Below are positions 26,482-36,856 of a stretch of DNA of 64,000 bases, piece by piece. The DNA comes from Anaerococcus tetradius ATCC 35098 (GTDB taxonomy: Bacteria; Bacillota; Clostridia; Tissierellales; Peptoniphilaceae). A program made the position numbers and the translations under genes. The stretch is from contig NZ_GG666297.1 in the NCBI RefSeq assembly GCF_000159095.1, positions 56,946 to 120,945 of the forward strand, in the 5' to 3' direction. A model generated the notes under the pieces. That model was given only the letters and a program-made list of their open reading frames with translations, was not told where the DNA came from and ran no database searches. Positions within the stretch are counted from its first letter, which is position 1. Every line of letters starts with the position of its first letter.

Positions 26482-29400
26482 ATGAAAAATCGATCGCAAA
26501 AACTTCTTAAAAATTATAAGAAACTTATACTCATGCTAGTATTTATCCTAAGTTTCGCATATTTATTCACCTACCAGACCAGCGATGCTGGCGGAGATAT
26601 AATTAAACATATATGGGATTTGTTACCGAAAATAAAAAAAGAATATCATGCCAGTATTCCACTTAGAGATTATAAGGAAAACGCCCAGCTATATAATATC
26701 AATATAAAGGAAGAAAATGGGCAGAAGAAAATTATATGGAAATACGATGTAACATTTGAGGGCTTAACTGATTTTTCTGATGCTAAAGACAAGATAGAAC
26801 ATTTCTTCACGACAACCAAGACATCAGGACTAGGGACTCCTCTTATCAAAGAAATAAAAGGGCCTAATGGAATAATAAATATCAACAGTTCTAATTTTAC
26901 CGATGATAAGATAAATACTTGTAAAAGCCAATTTGCTAAGCCATCTGACTTTCCAGATGGAACTTATGAATTTACAATTGAAACCCCAATAACTGAATTA
27001 AGAGAAAATTATACCCTATATGTCAATACTCAGCTAACTGCAAATATGTATAAGGGCGAATATGTTCCCAAAGATGGTGGAGAAGGCTCTTATCAATTTG
27101 ACAAAGACTCAGTAATTAAAGCTCCATCTATGCTTAGTCTTACTGTAAAAGCAGAAGATAATTATGGAGATGATGAAAACATTAGCTTGGCAGAACTAAA
27201 GGAAGATATGCCGAACTTTACTGAGCTTGATTCAAATGGGATTATAACACAAGGTTCATATATAAGTGATTCCAAAATAAGATGGACATCAACTTTTATG
27301 AATAAGACTTTGGATAAGACTGATCTCGAATTGGATATGACAGCTGATTCTAGTCAAAATCCTGGTAGGGTAAAATTATTTTATTATATGCCAGGCGAAA
27401 ATGGATATGAAAAGATAAAAGAAGAAGAAATAGATGCTTCTAAAATAACTATCAAAGATATAGAACCATCTACAATAGTAGAAGCTATACTTGAAACAAG
27501 TGTCAATAATAATGGAAAAACCCAAAATCATAGCCTTGGGACAGATAATAATGCGAGTCTAGAATCATTTTATGGTGGTCTTACAATTAATAAAATATGG
27601 CTTAACAATGTGGCCCAAGATGCAGAATTTACTATCAATGGCCAAAAGGTATCTATAGGAAAATCATATACGGGAAAAACAATAGATGGACATCCTAGTA
27701 CGACTAGGGGACCTTTTGTTAAACAAAAATTTAAGCAAACAAATGATAGAATAAAAAAATATAAAAGACAAGAATATGAAGTATTAGAAATACCGCAAAA
27801 AGATTATAAGCTTTCATACTATTCGGTTGATAGGGAAAATCTTATCTATAACTTTGCTAATGCTAAAAGGCAAGCAGCAAAAAAAGAAGAAGATGATGAT
27901 AGCGATGATGCTCAATGCAAGGTTATAAGATATGGTATTTATGAAATAGATCCTGTTTATATACACTCCTATTGGTATAGCAATGCAAAAAACAGTAACT
28001 GGTTTGGATATGGTGGTGGAATTAGTGGTAAATTTAGAATACCTTCTGGAGCCAGCCAAGGAGATTATTTTAGATTAAAAATACCGAAAGAATTAAAAAT
28101 AGAAAAGGAAGTGTCTGAAACTAAAGCATGGACTAAGATTTATGACTCACACGGTCTTGATATAGGAGAGCTCTACCTTACTGATGTAGATGAATTAACC
28201 TTTAAATTAAATAGTAATGCTAATAAGAATGTTGACTATACTGGGAATTTTTATATAGGTGTAGGACAAAAAGGGAATAATCTAATAAAGGTTGATGGAA
28301 AAAATGTTAGTCCTGAAGAGGCAGAGAAATATCTTTATGGTGTAATTCCAGTTCAATCAGAATTCTATGACAAGGATAATCCAAATAATAAATTGGTCAC
28401 TGAAAATTTGGAATTTAAGTCTGAATATGTTGGTGAAGATTTAAAGTGCTCAACTAAAATAAATCAAAATGCTACTGTTAATTACACTGATGATACTATA
28501 AAAAAGCAAACAGATCTTCTAAATAAGTATGTTGTAGAAGATGACCATGCGGAACAATCCCTAACCTATGAGATAGTATTTAACGCATCACAAGCTGTTG
28601 GTGTAAATTGGTTTGAAGATTATCTAAATGAAACCATCGAACTTTTTCATGGAAACAACGACTGGGCTATAGAAAAGGATATACAAGTCTACTACGGTAA
28701 TCCAACTGCCTCAAATTCTGTTGCTAGGGAAGGTCTTGTTCAGATTTATCCTAACTCAGATAATGCTGAGGATAGTCCAAGTGTAGAAATATCAGGCCAT
28801 CCCTACGAAGGCTCCGATGATAAAGCAATAACTTTAAATGGGGGCAGGATAACTGAAAAGTTTAGAATAAGATTCGATTTCAAAAACCTCAAGCGCAAGG
28901 CTATACTTGTTAGGTTAAAAGCAAAAAAGAAAGATTTAAGGGGAAGTGCTAATGTAAGGCCTTATCTTCATAATAATAAGTACTATTATTACAATAGGGT
29001 AAAAACAAAACAAATTAAAAGAAATATTCAATATGTAAGTAATTATTGTGAAACAAAGGCTGCTGCTACTGGGTCAGAATATGATGAGAGCAAGGGAAGA
29101 TTTAGAATTAGAAAGGTTGATAAGAATAAGATACCTATTATAGAATCCAAGGCAGAGTTTTTACTAAGGGGAGGTCCTGATACAGGCAATTATGCAGCTA
29201 TTAGAAAGACGGATGAACATGGGTATATTAGCTTTGAAAGTCTAATTCCAGGCAAAACTTATATTCTTAGTGAAAAGAAATCTCCAAAAGGATACAAGAA
29301 AAACTTTAAAAAGTACGAAATTAAGACTAAGGTCCATAGTCAACAGGCTGGTGCAGAGTTTAAGGTTGATATAACAATAAAAGAGCTACCCAATGGAAAA

Positions 29401-29973
29401 GAAATTCCAGTATCCTACGAAAAACCTGTAGATATAGTAAATGAAAAAATTCCTAAATTTATAGTGAAGAAAATAGACAAAAGTACTAAACTTCCACTAA
29501 AGGGAGCAGCTTTTAGACTTACAAAGATAAAAGATGCTGTAGCTAGTATGAATGATTCAGATAATAGCAACAAACAATCAAGTTATGATGTAAGCATCGG
29601 TAGAGGACAGAATATGTCTGAGTTTGTATTTGATGACCTATCTCCTGGTCAGTACAAGCTTGAGGAAGTCCAAGTGCCAAAAGGCTATAAAAAAATGGCA
29701 AGCTTCGTTATAGATGTAAGTAACGAAGGTACAAGTATAAGCAAAATAAGGGGCTTCGATCCTAACAATAATAGTGCAGACCAAGATACTAAGAAAACTG
29801 CAAATGGTTTTGAAATTCACGCTTACAACAACAAAATAGAACCGCCAAAGAAAAACATTGTAAGATTTGTTAAAACTAACCAATTTGGTAGACGACTTCG
29901 TGATGATTTATATAATATCATTAAAGAAAAAATACCAATGGTGAAATCTACACCTATCCTGGAGAAAATTTAG
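26482..29973 (+). CDS. Giant SpaA/Cna-B adhesin, N-terminal part (frameshifted)
   Basis: First 1163 residues of a very large cell-wall protein, interrupted by a frameshift. A classic signal peptide (Lys-rich start, hydrophobic about residues 15-30) follows a strong AAGGAGG site. Residues 30-870 are beta-rich and Asn/Asp/Lys-rich, and I do not recognise their domain family. Two SpaA-type (Cna-B, prealbumin-like) domains start near residues 872 (RIRKVDKNKIPI) and 993 (FIVKKIDKSTKLP), each ending in a GYKK segment. These domains often carry internal isopeptide bonds. A third SpaA-like unit begins at NIVRFVKTNQFG and is broken after residue 1150: one base appears missing in an A-run at 29927-29932. 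The correct continuation lies in the next frame. Confidence 0.88.
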   Translation: MKNRSQKLLKNYKKLILMLVFILSFAYLFTYQTSDAGGDIIKHIWDLLPKIKKEYHASIPLRDYKENAQLYNINIKEENGQKKIIWKYDVTFEGLTDFSDAKDKIEHFFTTTKTSGLGTPLIKEIKGPNGIININSSNFTDDKINTCKSQFAKPSDFPDGTYEFTIETPITELRENYTLYVNTQLTANMYKGEYVPKDGGEGSYQFDKDSVIKAPSMLSLTVKAEDNYGDDENISLAELKEDMPNFTELDSNGIITQGSYISDSKIRWTSTFMNKTLDKTDLELDMTADSSQNPGRVKLFYYMPGENGYEKIKEEEIDASKITIKDIEPSTIVEAILETSVNNNGKTQNHSLGTDNNASLESFYGGLTINKIWLNNVAQDAEFTINGQKVSIGKSYTGKTIDGHPSTTRGPFVKQKFKQTNDRIKKYKRQEYEVLEIPQKDYKLSYYSVDRENLIYNFANAKRQAAKKEEDDDSDDAQCKVIRYGIYEIDPVYIHSYWYSNAKNSNWFGYGGGISGKFRIPSGASQGDYFRLKIPKELKIEKEVSETKAWTKIYDSHGLDIGELYLTDVDELTFKLNSNANKNVDYTGNFYIGVGQKGNNLIKVDGKNVSPEEAEKYLYGVIPVQSEFYDKDNPNNKLVTENLEFKSEYVGEDLKCSTKINQNATVNYTDDTIKKQTDLLNKYVVEDDHAEQSLTYEIVFNASQAVGVNWFEDYLNETIELFHGNNDWAIEKDIQVYYGNPTASNSVAREGLVQIYPNSDNAEDSPSVEISGHPYEGSDDKAITLNGGRITEKFRIRFDFKNLKRKAILVRLKAKKKDLRGSANVRPYLHNNKYYYYNRVKTKQIKRNIQYVSNYCETKAAATGSEYDESKGRFRIRKVDKNKIPIIESKAEFLLRGGPDTGNYAAIRKTDEHGYISFESLIPGKTYILSEKKSPKGYKKNFKKYEIKTKVHSQQAGAEFKVDITIKELPNGKEIPVSYEKPVDIVNEKIPKFIVKKIDKSTKLPLKGAAFRLTKIKDAVASMNDSDNSNKQSSYDVSIGRGQNMSEFVFDDLSPGQYKLEEVQVPKGYKKMASFVIDVSNEGTSISKIRGFDPNNNSADQDTKKTANGFEIHAYNNKIEPPKKNIVRFVKTNQFGRRLRDDLYNIIKEKIPMVKSTPILEKI

Positions 29974-29993
29974 ATACAAAATTTAAGGGTCTA

Positions 29994-32900
29994 ATGGCTT
30001 CAATCTCTGACAATGTAAAATTTACAGTATATAGGACAAAGCAAAATTGGGATCCTAACTTTGGTATGTTAACGACAAAAGACGGTACAAAAATAACGCC
30101 TGTCTTAAAAAGAGAAGTTAGTAGTAACGATAATGATTTTGATGAAGTAAATGCCAAGATGAATGAAAATACCTCAGAGTTTGAGTTCTACTCCCTAAAG
30201 GATGGCAAGTATTGGCTTGTAGAAGGATTTGATAGCACCTTCGGAGAAGGCTATGAATTATTTAAAGAAATCTACGGCAATATCGATAATAAAATTTTAT
30301 CATCATTTGAGATTGAAAATAATCGTGTTAGCAAAGTTAATGGCAAGCCTCTAACAGATTCCTTGATTGAAGTTGTTAATGAGAAAAAAGCTACAAAATT
30401 TACCATCGAAAAGGTAGATAAAGTTACAAAAAAAGCTCTGGCAGGGGCTGAGTTTACCCTATACAAGGGTAAGGAAGAAATCACTAGACAATATAGTGAC
30501 AGCTTGGGAATAGTTACATTTGAAGATATCAGTCCAGGCACATATAGAGTAGTTGAGAGTAAAGCTCCAAGAGCTTACAAAAAATCAAAGACAGAGATAA
30601 AGGTTGTAGTAGATAATGACTTGAATATAAAAATCAACAATCAAGCTACTAATAATATTCAAGTTTCAAATGAAAAACAATCTGGTATATCTATAAGAAA
30701 AATAGCTGAAGATGGAAAAGCTCTCAAGGGAAGGGCAAAATTCTGTATTATACCTGTTGATAAGGGTGTAAGTAAAGAAAATTTCGAGCAAGCCTTAAAA
30801 ACTAATGGCGATAGAAATGCTAGAAATTGTATCTGGCATGAAAATACAGATGACAAGGGTGATGATTCCATCAAGCTTAATGGCAAGATATATTATTTGC
30901 CAAAACATAGTAAGGTAAAAAACAATCTAGACAATTATCAATTATTTGATGTGGTAGACGGTAGCTTAGAAAGAACAAATATCAAATTCAAAAATCCTGG
31001 TAAATATATATTTGCAGAATATGATGCACCTAAGGGTTATGATATTATAAAGCCTGTACTGTTAGAGTTAAAAGAAGTTCAAGGACAATTAACATACAAT
31101 ATCATTTCTGGCAATAGCGAATTAACTCTAGACAATCATAGCGAAATAATGAAATTTACTGCCAAGGATAAGATTATAAGGTCTAAGTTCGCACTTAAAA
31201 AAGTAAAGGAGACAGCTAATAAAAATAGAAATCCAATTGGGGCTGATTTTACAGAATCAAAGGATGTTAGCTTTAGACTCACAAAGACTAATAGAGAAAT
31301 CGCTGCAAGAAGCGACTATGATGAATCGGATATTGACAAAACTTTTGCTACAAATGGAAGAGTGGATAAAACATGGAAGACAAATCAGGATGTTGTATTC
31401 GATAATCTAAGGCCTGGATATTATGTATTAGAAGAAACTAAGTTTCCAGAAGAATATATAAAGACAGGAGAAACATACAGGATATATGTTGATGATAAGG
31501 GTAGTATTGATTTTAGTATTTATAGTAAGGAAGGCTTACTTAGAAAATATTTTATTACTCAATTCGAAATGGACTATGAACCATGGTTTAAAGATAATGG
31601 TAACCTCGTAAGAATCGACAACAGGCAGGAGCCAAAAGGTAAGTTTGCCTTCTACAAGAAGGCGGATTCTACTACAAATCCTATGGCTGAGCTTTATGAT
31701 AGGAACTTGGAAGCTAAGTTTAAGTTGACCAAGGATGGGGATACTTCCTTTAGGGCCATCGAGCAAACTAAGAAAGCATCTGAGAAGTTTATTTTTGAAG
31801 ATCTCAAAAAGGGGATTTATACTCTTGAGGAAATTCAAGCTCCGAGGGGTTACCTAAAGACAGCTAAGAAATATAAGATAAGCGTTGATGAGCTTGGAGA
31901 TGTTAGGATTTTCGAGCCAACAGCTGATGAAGTTCCTAAGAAAGTGAGTGCAAGATTCTCCCACAATCTAAAGACTAATTCTATTAGCAATATTTCCTTT
32001 GCCACTGATGGGAATGAAGGAAATGAAGCTGTCTTTAATTTAAAAGATTCGAAAATCAACAAGGGAGATTATATCCAATTAGACCTAGGAAGCATCCATT
32101 ACATTAGCAAGGTAAAACTCCTACAAAATATAAAAGCAACTAGTGGAAACAACGATGCCTTTGATGATGTTGACCTAGAGTATTCCCTTGATGGGACTAC
32201 CTTCCACAAGCTTAAAAATTACGCCAACACCAATCCAAACAAGGGTACTTTTGATAATTCGATTAGGAGGATTGATGAAAATACTCCTTTCTGTGCAAAA
32301 GTGGTGAGGATTAGGAATAAGGTCGAGTCTGGTGGTCGTTGGTTGAGGCTAAATGAATTTATGGTTGAGGGTTATCCTGTAAGTTTGAAGAAGGAAATAT
32401 CCCTTGAAAATCAAAAAGATTTAGCAAGTAAAGATAACTATATTTTTGAAATTGGAAACTTAGAGATTCCAAAAATCAAGCTAATAAAGACTGATGAAAA
32501 TGGAAGAGATATAGGAAAGGCTAATGCAGAGTTTGAACTAAGAAAAGTCGATGATGCTAGTACAAATGTTAATAATCTCACAGAAGGCTCTGGGGACTTA
32601 GTCTATAAGATTCTAGTAAAAGATGGCACAAGCAAGCTAATTGATAGCAAAGGAAAGGAAGTTTCTGACAATCAATTGAGCCTAGACAAGCTAGGTAAGT
32701 ATATTCTTGTAGAGAAAACTTCTCCAAAATTCTACAAGAAACTTGCTAAGCCAATACTCTTAGAGGCCTACCAAGACCAAGTAGCGATAAGTGGTGGTAA
32801 GAAGAAGGTACTTTGGTTTAAAAATGTTGCGAGTGATAGCAATTTGACCATAGGTCTTGAAGAAAATGGTAGGCTGATTAAATTTAGTGTTAAAAACAAG

Positions 32901-35900
32901 AAAATCCAGTCTAAATTTGCCTTCAAGAAGAAAATCCAAAGTGCTACTAACAAGCCAATGCAAGATATTCCTAATGTAAATCTTCAGGCTGAATTTAAGT
33001 TGACCAAGGATGGCTTACTCTCAGGCTTTAATCCAGTTATTAAGAAACAAAATGTTTCGACAATTTTTGAGTTTGCGAACCTTGAAGCAGGAGACTACAC
33101 CCTAGAAGAAACTCTAGCTCCAGCAGGCTTTATGAAAACTAATGACAAATATAAAGTCAAGATTGACGATTATGGAAACTTGGTTGTATATAAGGATGCT
33201 ACTAACAAAACTCCAGCAAAGATTAATGCGAGTCTAAGCCATAACTTTGGAAGCATCCAAATAGATAATATAGGAAATGCAAGTGACGATAATGACAACA
33301 ATGAAGCGACCTTCCACTTAGCTAATTCAAAATTAAAGAAGGGTGATTACCTCCAATTAGCCTTTGATGGTCCAAACTATGTAACAAGCCTAAAATTCTT
33401 GCAAAATACTGTTAATCAAAACACAGGCAGGGATATATTTGATGACTTTGACATCGAGTATTCTCTTGATGGAAGAAACTTCTATAAGGCTGCTTCCTAC
33501 AATAATACTTTCGTAAACGATAAAGCAATAAAGACCATTAATCTTTCTAATCCTTTTGTAGCAAAATATGTACGCATAAGGAGCAATGTTGAATCTGGAA
33601 GTCGTTGGCTAAGGGTAGCAAGCTTTGAAGCCCAAGGCTATAGGGTTGAGCCTGTAAAAGATATGCAAAACGAAAATCAAGATAATATTGCTGAGACAGA
33701 TGTTTTTGCTATAGGAAACTTGGAAAATCCTAAGATTAAGATAATTAAACAAGATGATGGTGGAAATGAAATAAGCTCTGCTAATGCAGAATTTGAGCTT
33801 AGAAAAGTTGATGATACAAACAATGATGTTAATAAGCTTGATGATAATTCTGGAGAGTTAGTCCACAAGATTTCTATAGAAAATGGACAAACCAAGCTAA
33901 AGAAGGCAGATGGCACAGAGATTGAAGGAAATCAACTACAAATAGAAAAACTAGGAAAATATATCCTAGTTGAGAAAGTTCCACCAAGAGGATATAGGAA
34001 ACTTGACAAGCCAATCCTCCTAAATGTCAAGGAAGACCAAGTTGATGGTGGTAATAAGAAAATTTCTTGGTTTGAAATAAAGTCAAGTAATAATATAGCT
34101 AGTTTGAATTTAGATACAAGTAATGGTCTAGAAGCCATATTTAAGGTAAAAAATGAGGAAATAAAATCAAAATTCGCCTTCAAGAAAAAGGCTGAGTCCT
34201 TATCAGCACCTATGGCAAACATTGGTGGAGCTAAGACTGCTACTTTCAAACTTACAAAAGACGGAGATAGCTCATTCACAAAGACTTCAACTAAAAATGT
34301 AAGCGAAAATTTTGAATTTACAGATTTGAAGAAGGGCGATTACACACTAGAAGAAACTCAAGCTCCGACAGGCTTTGTAAAAACTGACAAGCTTTACAAG
34401 ATTAGGATTGATGATGAAGGGACAGTTAGGATATTTAAAGCTAGTAAGGATAGTAAAAATAGTAAAATCCAAAAGCCTAAATTTGAATATAAGATGAATG
34501 CAAGTCCTAAAAATCCAAGTAATGCTACTGATAGCATAGAAAATAATGAAACTGTATTCGAACTTTCTAACTCTACTGTTAGGAAAGATGATTTTATAAA
34601 GCTTTCATTTGATAAAGTCCATCATATAAGCAAAATTAAGTTACTCCTAAATAATGCAAGAGCAAATGCCGGGAATGATATATTTGATGATGCAGATTTG
34701 GAATATTCTCTTGATGGCAAAACTTTTGTAAAATATAAAAATTACAAGAGTGGCAAAAGGATTGAGGAAAATGTAGACTTATATGCAAAAGAAATCAGAT
34801 ATAGGAGCAATACACAAGCTGGTGGTCGTTGGTTTAGTGTAAGCGAGTTTGAGGCATACGGTTATGAGGCTGACCTAGTAAAAGAGCTAAGCCAAAAAGA
34901 CCAAGAGGATATATCTAACAATACTTTTGATATTGGAAACCTCCAAAACCCAAGGCTCGTTCTTGAAAAAATCGACGCTAAGACTAATGAATTAATTGAT
35001 ACTAACAAGGTCAATAAGGACTTCACTGCGAAATTTGCCTTATACAAGATACCAGATGATATTACAAGTGCGGAAAACTTAAACTATGGTACTTTTAGAA
35101 AAGTGAAAGATTTTACTTTAGTAAATGGTAGGGAAGAATTTGATGATGGACCTATAACAGAGCTTGGTCGTTATCTCCTTTCTGAAACTGCCAACCCTGA
35201 TGGTTACCAAATAATGAAGCCAATAATTCTTGACTTGGTAAAGATAAAGGGAGTTAATGGGACAAAGCTTAGTCTTGGATGGAAATTAGTTAGCGAGTCT
35301 TTAACCAATGATGTCTATAACTTGCAAGCAGAAGATGCTAACAAGAAATTTGATGACAAAATCGAAATAGACTATTCAAAACTTTTTGAAGATAATCCAA
35401 CCATAACTTTGAAAGTCAAAAACTACTGGGATGATTTGGGAGAATTTGCCTTTGAGAAGGTCGACAAGAAAGATAAAGCCCTCATAAAGGGAGCAGATTT
35501 CAGGTTGACTAAGGATGATGACGATAAGTTTATTCCTCGTGATGGATACGATGAAACAACAAATAGGTACGTCTTTGACTTCCTAAGTCCAGGCACTTAC
35601 ACCCTAGAAGAAACTAGACTTCCAGATGGTTACATGAAAGAAGATAAAATCTTAAAGGCCTTTGTGAATGAGTATGGAGATACAAGCTTATTTACCATTA
35701 AGGGCAAGGAAAAAGTTGGCGAAATTCCTTTGACTAAAGATAACTTAATCTATTCAGACAGGTACAGTAATTATATTGCTGATGCTGATAAGGATAGAAT
35801 GTTTGATAACGACAAGAACAGTGTCGGAGAGGTTAAGTTATGGAGACAATCAGTTGGTGATCATGTAGAAAAGGACGAATTTGTTGGAATTGACCTAAAG

Positions 35901-36797
35901 GGACTTTATAGGATAGATTCCTTTGACTTTAACCAAGGTCCAGCTAAAGGGTCTAATAGTGGAAATGATGCCTATGATGAATTTGTAATCGAGTATTCAC
36001 TTGATGGTGTCAACTATAGGAGATTTAGAAAGTATAAGAATCCAAATGGAACAAACAAGCCTAGTGATGATAAGCGTGGTGAGGTTTATGATATAAGCGA
36101 AAATCTTAATACCTATGCTAGATATATAAGGATTAGAAACTTAAGCAGAGGCGAAAGACGCTGGTTAAAAATAAGAGATATATCTGCAACAGGCTATAAA
36201 GTAGAGGAAATCAAAAACTTTAGGAAAAATGCTACTGTTGTTCCAGCAAAGATTGATAATATCAAGAAGCCAAGGGTTAAAATTATAAAGAATGATGATG
36301 GCAACAAGAAAGTTTCTGGAGCGAAATTCAGTCTTTATAAGGTCTTAGATGACAGAATATACTCTGAGAATAAGGGAGAATACAAGGTAAGTGAAATAAC
36401 CCTACTCAATAAGAGTTATGTTAAAGAAATCAAGAAGAATTTTGACCTTATAGATGGAGAAGTTATATTTGAAAGTAGGGACTTGGATATAGACCAACTA
36501 GGTAAGTATATCCTAGTAGAAGAAACTGCTCCAAAAGGTTGTTTGAAACTAAAAGAGCCAATCCTTTTGGATTTGAAGGAAGAAAATGGTAAGGCTAAGG
36601 TCGATGTTTTAAGCCAAAAGCATATGGCAACTAGCAAACTTACAAGTGATGATCTTGTAGAAATCACAATCAAAAACCACAGGTTCACTTATCCAGGAAC
36701 CGGAGGAAGGGGAATAATTTTCCTTTCAATAATCGGTGCCTTGGTGATGAGCCTAGGAATTTTCCTCTATCAGAGAAAAACTTCAATAGAAAGATAA
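29994..36797 (+). CDS. Giant SpaA/discoidin adhesin, C-terminal part (frameshifted)
   Basis: Continuation of the adhesin in the next frame; the open frame actually runs back to 29925, joining the upstream part. On its own it has no signal peptide and only a weak ribosome site, so the first ATG here is probably not a natural start. From 29994 there are 2267 residues: single SpaA domains near residues 133 and 398, then four units, each a SpaA domain, a discoidin-like (F5/8 type C) domain with EYSLDG and a basic-Trp RWL/RWF signature, and a second SpaA domain. Discoidin-like domains lie at about 649-796, 1076-1218, 1493-1626 and 1915-2070. The C-terminus is a sortase signal: YPGTGG at 2233, a hydrophobic helix, then QRKTSIER. 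Probably binds host glycans or matrix; ligand unknown. Confidence 0.85.
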   Translation: MASISDNVKFTVYRTKQNWDPNFGMLTTKDGTKITPVLKREVSSNDNDFDEVNAKMNENTSEFEFYSLKDGKYWLVEGFDSTFGEGYELFKEIYGNIDNKILSSFEIENNRVSKVNGKPLTDSLIEVVNEKKATKFTIEKVDKVTKKALAGAEFTLYKGKEEITRQYSDSLGIVTFEDISPGTYRVVESKAPRAYKKSKTEIKVVVDNDLNIKINNQATNNIQVSNEKQSGISIRKIAEDGKALKGRAKFCIIPVDKGVSKENFEQALKTNGDRNARNCIWHENTDDKGDDSIKLNGKIYYLPKHSKVKNNLDNYQLFDVVDGSLERTNIKFKNPGKYIFAEYDAPKGYDIIKPVLLELKEVQGQLTYNIISGNSELTLDNHSEIMKFTAKDKIIRSKFALKKVKETANKNRNPIGADFTESKDVSFRLTKTNREIAARSDYDESDIDKTFATNGRVDKTWKTNQDVVFDNLRPGYYVLEETKFPEEYIKTGETYRIYVDDKGSIDFSIYSKEGLLRKYFITQFEMDYEPWFKDNGNLVRIDNRQEPKGKFAFYKKADSTTNPMAELYDRNLEAKFKLTKDGDTSFRAIEQTKKASEKFIFEDLKKGIYTLEEIQAPRGYLKTAKKYKISVDELGDVRIFEPTADEVPKKVSARFSHNLKTNSISNISFATDGNEGNEAVFNLKDSKINKGDYIQLDLGSIHYISKVKLLQNIKATSGNNDAFDDVDLEYSLDGTTFHKLKNYANTNPNKGTFDNSIRRIDENTPFCAKVVRIRNKVESGGRWLRLNEFMVEGYPVSLKKEISLENQKDLASKDNYIFEIGNLEIPKIKLIKTDENGRDIGKANAEFELRKVDDASTNVNNLTEGSGDLVYKILVKDGTSKLIDSKGKEVSDNQLSLDKLGKYILVEKTSPKFYKKLAKPILLEAYQDQVAISGGKKKVLWFKNVASDSNLTIGLEENGRLIKFSVKNKKIQSKFAFKKKIQSATNKPMQDIPNVNLQAEFKLTKDGLLSGFNPVIKKQNVSTIFEFANLEAGDYTLEETLAPAGFMKTNDKYKVKIDDYGNLVVYKDATNKTPAKINASLSHNFGSIQIDNIGNASDDNDNNEATFHLANSKLKKGDYLQLAFDGPNYVTSLKFLQNTVNQNTGRDIFDDFDIEYSLDGRNFYKAASYNNTFVNDKAIKTINLSNPFVAKYVRIRSNVESGSRWLRVASFEAQGYRVEPVKDMQNENQDNIAETDVFAIGNLENPKIKIIKQDDGGNEISSANAEFELRKVDDTNNDVNKLDDNSGELVHKISIENGQTKLKKADGTEIEGNQLQIEKLGKYILVEKVPPRGYRKLDKPILLNVKEDQVDGGNKKISWFEIKSSNNIASLNLDTSNGLEAIFKVKNEEIKSKFAFKKKAESLSAPMANIGGAKTATFKLTKDGDSSFTKTSTKNVSENFEFTDLKKGDYTLEETQAPTGFVKTDKLYKIRIDDEGTVRIFKASKDSKNSKIQKPKFEYKMNASPKNPSNATDSIENNETVFELSNSTVRKDDFIKLSFDKVHHISKIKLLLNNARANAGNDIFDDADLEYSLDGKTFVKYKNYKSGKRIEENVDLYAKEIRYRSNTQAGGRWFSVSEFEAYGYEADLVKELSQKDQEDISNNTFDIGNLQNPRLVLEKIDAKTNELIDTNKVNKDFTAKFALYKIPDDITSAENLNYGTFRKVKDFTLVNGREEFDDGPITELGRYLLSETANPDGYQIMKPIILDLVKIKGVNGTKLSLGWKLVSESLTNDVYNLQAEDANKKFDDKIEIDYSKLFEDNPTITLKVKNYWDDLGEFAFEKVDKKDKALIKGADFRLTKDDDDKFIPRDGYDETTNRYVFDFLSPGTYTLEETRLPDGYMKEDKILKAFVNEYGDTSLFTIKGKEKVGEIPLTKDNLIYSDRYSNYIADADKDRMFDNDKNSVGEVKLWRQSVGDHVEKDEFVGIDLKGLYRIDSFDFNQGPAKGSNSGNDAYDEFVIEYSLDGVNYRRFRKYKNPNGTNKPSDDKRGEVYDISENLNTYARYIRIRNLSRGERRWLKIRDISATGYKVEEIKNFRKNATVVPAKIDNIKKPRVKIIKNDDGNKKVSGAKFSLYKVLDDRIYSENKGEYKVSEITLLNKSYVKEIKKNFDLIDGEVIFESRDLDIDQLGKYILVEETAPKGCLKLKEPILLDLKEENGKAKVDVLSQKHMATSKLTSDDLVEITIKNHRFTYPGTGGRGIIFLSIIGALVMSLGIFLYQRKTSIER
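31641..36300 (+). repeat. Four about 1.26-kb SpaA-discoidin-SpaA modules
   Basis: Units begin at 31641, 32913, 34170 and 35442 (each at a K/E-FAF motif), so the first three are 1272, 1257 and 1272 bp. Copies share protein patterns (KLTKDG, LEETQAP/LEETLAP, DDFDIEYSLDG, GNLENPKIK, LGKYILVEK) but differ clearly at DNA level. The fourth is the most divergent. This implies old duplication followed by drift rather than recent expansion. Confidence 0.8.
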
Positions 36798-36800
36798 AAT

Positions 36801-36838
36801 AAAAATCGTCATACCGCTTAGGGTCTGACGATTTTTTT
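36801..36838. terminator. Bidirectional terminator
   Basis: AAAATCGTCA, loop, TGACGATTTTTTT between the convergent adhesin and DUF4179 genes; both sides are A/T-tailed. Confidence 0.85.
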
Positions 36839-36856
36839 ATTCTAGGATTGGAAATC

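Noticed and set aside
29922..29943. Classic slippery heptamer for programmed -1 shifting
   Set aside because: The in-frame codons are GAA-AAA-ATA, which do not fit the X-XXY-YYZ pattern, and I see no obvious stimulatory structure; simple indel is more likely, though slippage is not excluded.
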